Below are positions 22,132-23,457 of a stretch of 23,457 bases of DNA, piece by piece. Within the stretch, counting starts at the first letter, position 1. Each line of letters starts with the position of its first letter. The notes beneath the pieces were generated by a model. The model searched no databases. It was given only the letters and a program-made list of their open reading frames with translations, and had not been told where the DNA came from. Source of the DNA: an uncultured Candidatus Saccharibacteria bacterium (GTDB lineage Bacteria > Patescibacteriota > Saccharimonadia > Saccharimonadales > Saccharimonadaceae); NCBI GenBank assembly GCA_948945085.1, contig CARBGY010000013.1:1-23457 (forward strand). Reading direction: 5' to 3'. The position numbers and the translations under genes are program-made.

Positions 22132-22623
22132 ATGGCTCGTACTAACGACGACATGCTGATGGAAGATGAACTAGCAGCCATGTTTGGTGATGAACCCGAT
22201 ACCACATCGATCATCGACCGAACTAGCAAAGCTCCTCTCGACGTTGAACCATCAGATGAGGGGGATGATGGGTGGGATAATACCGACGATTTTCCTGGAC
22301 AACTCGCTGTAGATGTCTACGAAACCGCCGACAAACTAGTAGTAAAGGCACGCACTGCCGGGATCTCTAAATCAGATCTCAATGTCACCATCGCCGACAA
22401 TATCCTGACCATTTCCGGGATCCTAAGTGGTGGAGAAGACGAAAACGCTACTGCCTGGCACATCCAGGAATGTTACTGGGGTGAATTTTCTCGCACCATC
22501 GCCCTTCCGGTCCAAGTCAAAGAAGAAGAAGGTGCAGTCAAAGCCGAACTTAAAGATGGTGTCCTTACCATCATGTTCGACAAAGAAGAGAACAACAACA
22601 TCAAGACTATCCAGATCAACTAA
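22132..22623 (+). CDS. Small heat shock protein, Hsp20/alpha-crystallin family
   Basis: ATP-independent holdase chaperone. 163 aa: an acidic N-terminal arm (about 1-52, many Asp and Glu) and an alpha-crystallin domain from LAVDVYETADKLVVKA to the end, with the ECYWGEFSRTIALP block (canonical R-x-x-G-x-F-x-R-x-x-x-L-P region, partly changed) and the closing AELKDGVLTI motif. The C-terminal I-x-I anchoring motif is seen as IQIN. GGAGG at 22116-22120 precedes the ATG by 11 bases. Confidence 0.94.
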   Translation: MARTNDDMLMEDELAAMFGDEPDTTSIIDRTSKAPLDVEPSDEGDDGWDNTDDFPGQLAVDVYETADKLVVKARTAGISKSDLNVTIADNILTISGILSGGEDENATAWHIQECYWGEFSRTIALPVQVKEEEGAVKAELKDGVLTIMFDKEENNNIKTIQIN

Positions 22624-22641
22624 TCATCTCACTGATGATTA
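22621..22641 (+). other. Hairpin over the hsp20 stop codon
   Basis: TAATCATC-TCACT-GATGATTA, a perfect 8-bp stem that includes the TAA stop. No T-run follows, so it is more likely an mRNA 3' stabiliser than a terminator. Confidence 0.6.
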
Positions 22642-22754
22642 ATCTCGAACTTACGATAATTCATTACAGTATCATTATAAAACTGTTTCTAATTTATGAA
22701 TATATTGTTGTAACTTAAGGTACATTATTGCACTTTTAACTCACACACCAAATC

Positions 22755-22780
22755 CGCCCAGCCTATCGCTTGGGCGTTTT
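22755..22780 (+). terminator. Terminator of hsp20
   Basis: CGCCCA/TGGGCG stem with a ten-base loop, then TTTT. About 130 bp after the stop. From 22781 to 22920 the sequence is AT-rich with nothing recognisable. Confidence 0.85.
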
Positions 22781-22920
22781 TGGTTATGTTTATTAGTTTT
22801 TAGTTATTTTATTACCACATTCAGTTATACTCACTTATTTTGTAAACACACAACTATTTATTCTATTTATCACAATAGCCACAATCATCATACTTAAACC
22901 CACAACAACCCACTTCTAAC

Positions 22921-22942
22921 TATATATTATACATAATATATA
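22921..22942. repeat. AT palindrome at the end of cassette B
   Basis: TATATATTAT-AC-ATAATATATA, perfect 10-bp arms. It overlaps the last bases of the sequence shared between cassettes A and B (to 22937). Confidence 0.85.
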
Positions 22943-22945
22943 TTA

Positions 22946-23185
22946 TTAGTATGCTAGACAGCGGATGGGGAAAGCGTACCAGCGTGATTCCGATCCCCAG
23001 GTTGGTCGGACGACATTGTTAGTGATTTCTGTCCAGACCATGTAGGCGTACTCGGTTGATGAATATGACGTGACGGTACTAGGCATGAGATACCCGTTGC
23101 GCCCCAGATAACAGATGCCATTATATCCGACTCTTAAGCTTCCGCTACGGACGAAGTGAAGAGGATAGTTAGTAGTGTCTAAAGG
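22946..23185 (-). pseudogene. Silent FISUMP-type cassette B (family 1)
   Basis: Minus-strand open frame with no start codon or promoter, starting after an in-frame TAA. It encodes YPLHFVRSG, then a variable region with SSTEYAYMVW and VVRPTW, and ends RWYAFPIRCLAY and TAA. Bases 23140-23157 and 22937-22966 are identical to the ends of cassette A (on the opposite strand); the centre differs in length by two codons and in most positions. It is head-to-head with cassette D. Confidence 0.75.
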
Positions 23186-23457
23186 TTACTACACTCAGCA
23201 AGTTTGCTTTAAACAACACCGCAGCCACTCCCTTATACTATGTACGCGGCGGGTACGTCCTTCTACATACTGGTTCATTGAGGTACGCGGGCCTCGATAG
23301 CTACTACTGGTCAACTACTACCTATCCTAATGCTACGTACGTGTACTACCTCGATTTCGGTAGTACTAACGTCAGCCCGTCTTACTACTACAATCGATTC
23401 CTCGGTTTCTCGGTGCGCTGCATCGTCTTTTCCCCTACCTTCTTTCTCTTCCTTCCA
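23176..23457 (+). pseudogene. Silent FISUMP-type cassette D (family 2), cut by the window edge
   Basis: Open frame after tandem in-frame TAG stops, without ATG. It encodes TPLYYVRGG, a variable region with GSLRYAG, YYWSTTTYP and PSYYYNRF, then the intact FISUMP ending GFSVRC (23404-23421), and continues into a polypyrimidine tail coding Phe, Leu, Ser and Pro up to the window edge. The first 37 bp (23217-23253) match cassette C exactly. It is the better preserved member of family 2. Because the window ends here, a longer gene downstream cannot be excluded, but the missing start can be seen. Confidence 0.72.
23217..23253 (+). repeat. 37-bp cassette boundary repeat, second copy
   Basis: Identical to 12489-12525; identity ends exactly at the GGG before the variable region. 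Confidence 0.95.

Overview
The window looks like a piece of a small-genome Patescibacteria (CPR) chromosome, most likely Candidatus Saccharibacteria (TM7). This is inferred from gene content and style: a MurE without its N-terminal domain, a TrbC/VirB2-like small membrane protein, many lineage-type hypothetical proteins with one N-terminal membrane anchor, very compact spacing, and extended -10 promoters that often sit directly in front of the start codon. The standard genetic code fits (TAA and TAG dominate; murE ends in TGA). The + strand is visibly C-rich and G-poor throughout, so the minus strand is probably the leading strand.

Layout. 1-298: an intergenic repeat, then a promoter and leader. 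299-7135: a hypothetical gene, valS (-), a secreted or anchored hypothetical, a small acidic protein, a HIT-family protein (-) and a phosphoribosyltransferase-like protein. 7246-11186: two small hypotheticals, tRNA-Ser(CGA) with a duplicated 3' end nearby, a 692-aa hypothetical (-), and tRNA-Arg with a GCG anticodon. 11456-14791: a Mur-ligase-like protein that has lost catalytic residues, an 800-bp non-genic block of silent cassettes and repeats, murE (-), and a nucleotidyltransferase-like protein (-). 14911-17101: a CIRCE-controlled groES and groEL pair separated by a strongly structured element. 17213-22623: hypothetical and membrane proteins, tRNA-Ser(GCT), a TrbC/VirB2-like pilin-type protein, comF (-) and hsp20. 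22624-23457: a second cassette block running off the window edge.

The most unusual content is the pair of cassette blocks (12242-13020 and 22921-23457). Each holds two promoterless, startless fragments that encode only the C-terminal part of FISUMP/Fib_succ_major-type surface domains. There are two cassette families. Each family has nucleotide-identical boundaries (37 bp; 18 bp plus 30 bp) around strongly diverged centres. The blocks also carry a polypyrimidine tail, a 52-bp direct repeat shared with the left window edge, and a long inverted repeat. This is the layout expected of silent donor cassettes for gene conversion, or of relics of a diversity-generating retroelement. No reverse transcriptase, recombinase or full-length recipient gene is in the window, so the mechanism is a hypothesis.

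Regulation visible in the sequence: a recurring TTGACW-N17-TGnTAnAnT promoter in front of several hypothetical genes, apparently leaderless transcripts for the HIT, murE, Mur-like and two hypothetical genes, CIRCE overlapping the groES -35 box, and many strong intrinsic terminators, several of them bidirectional.
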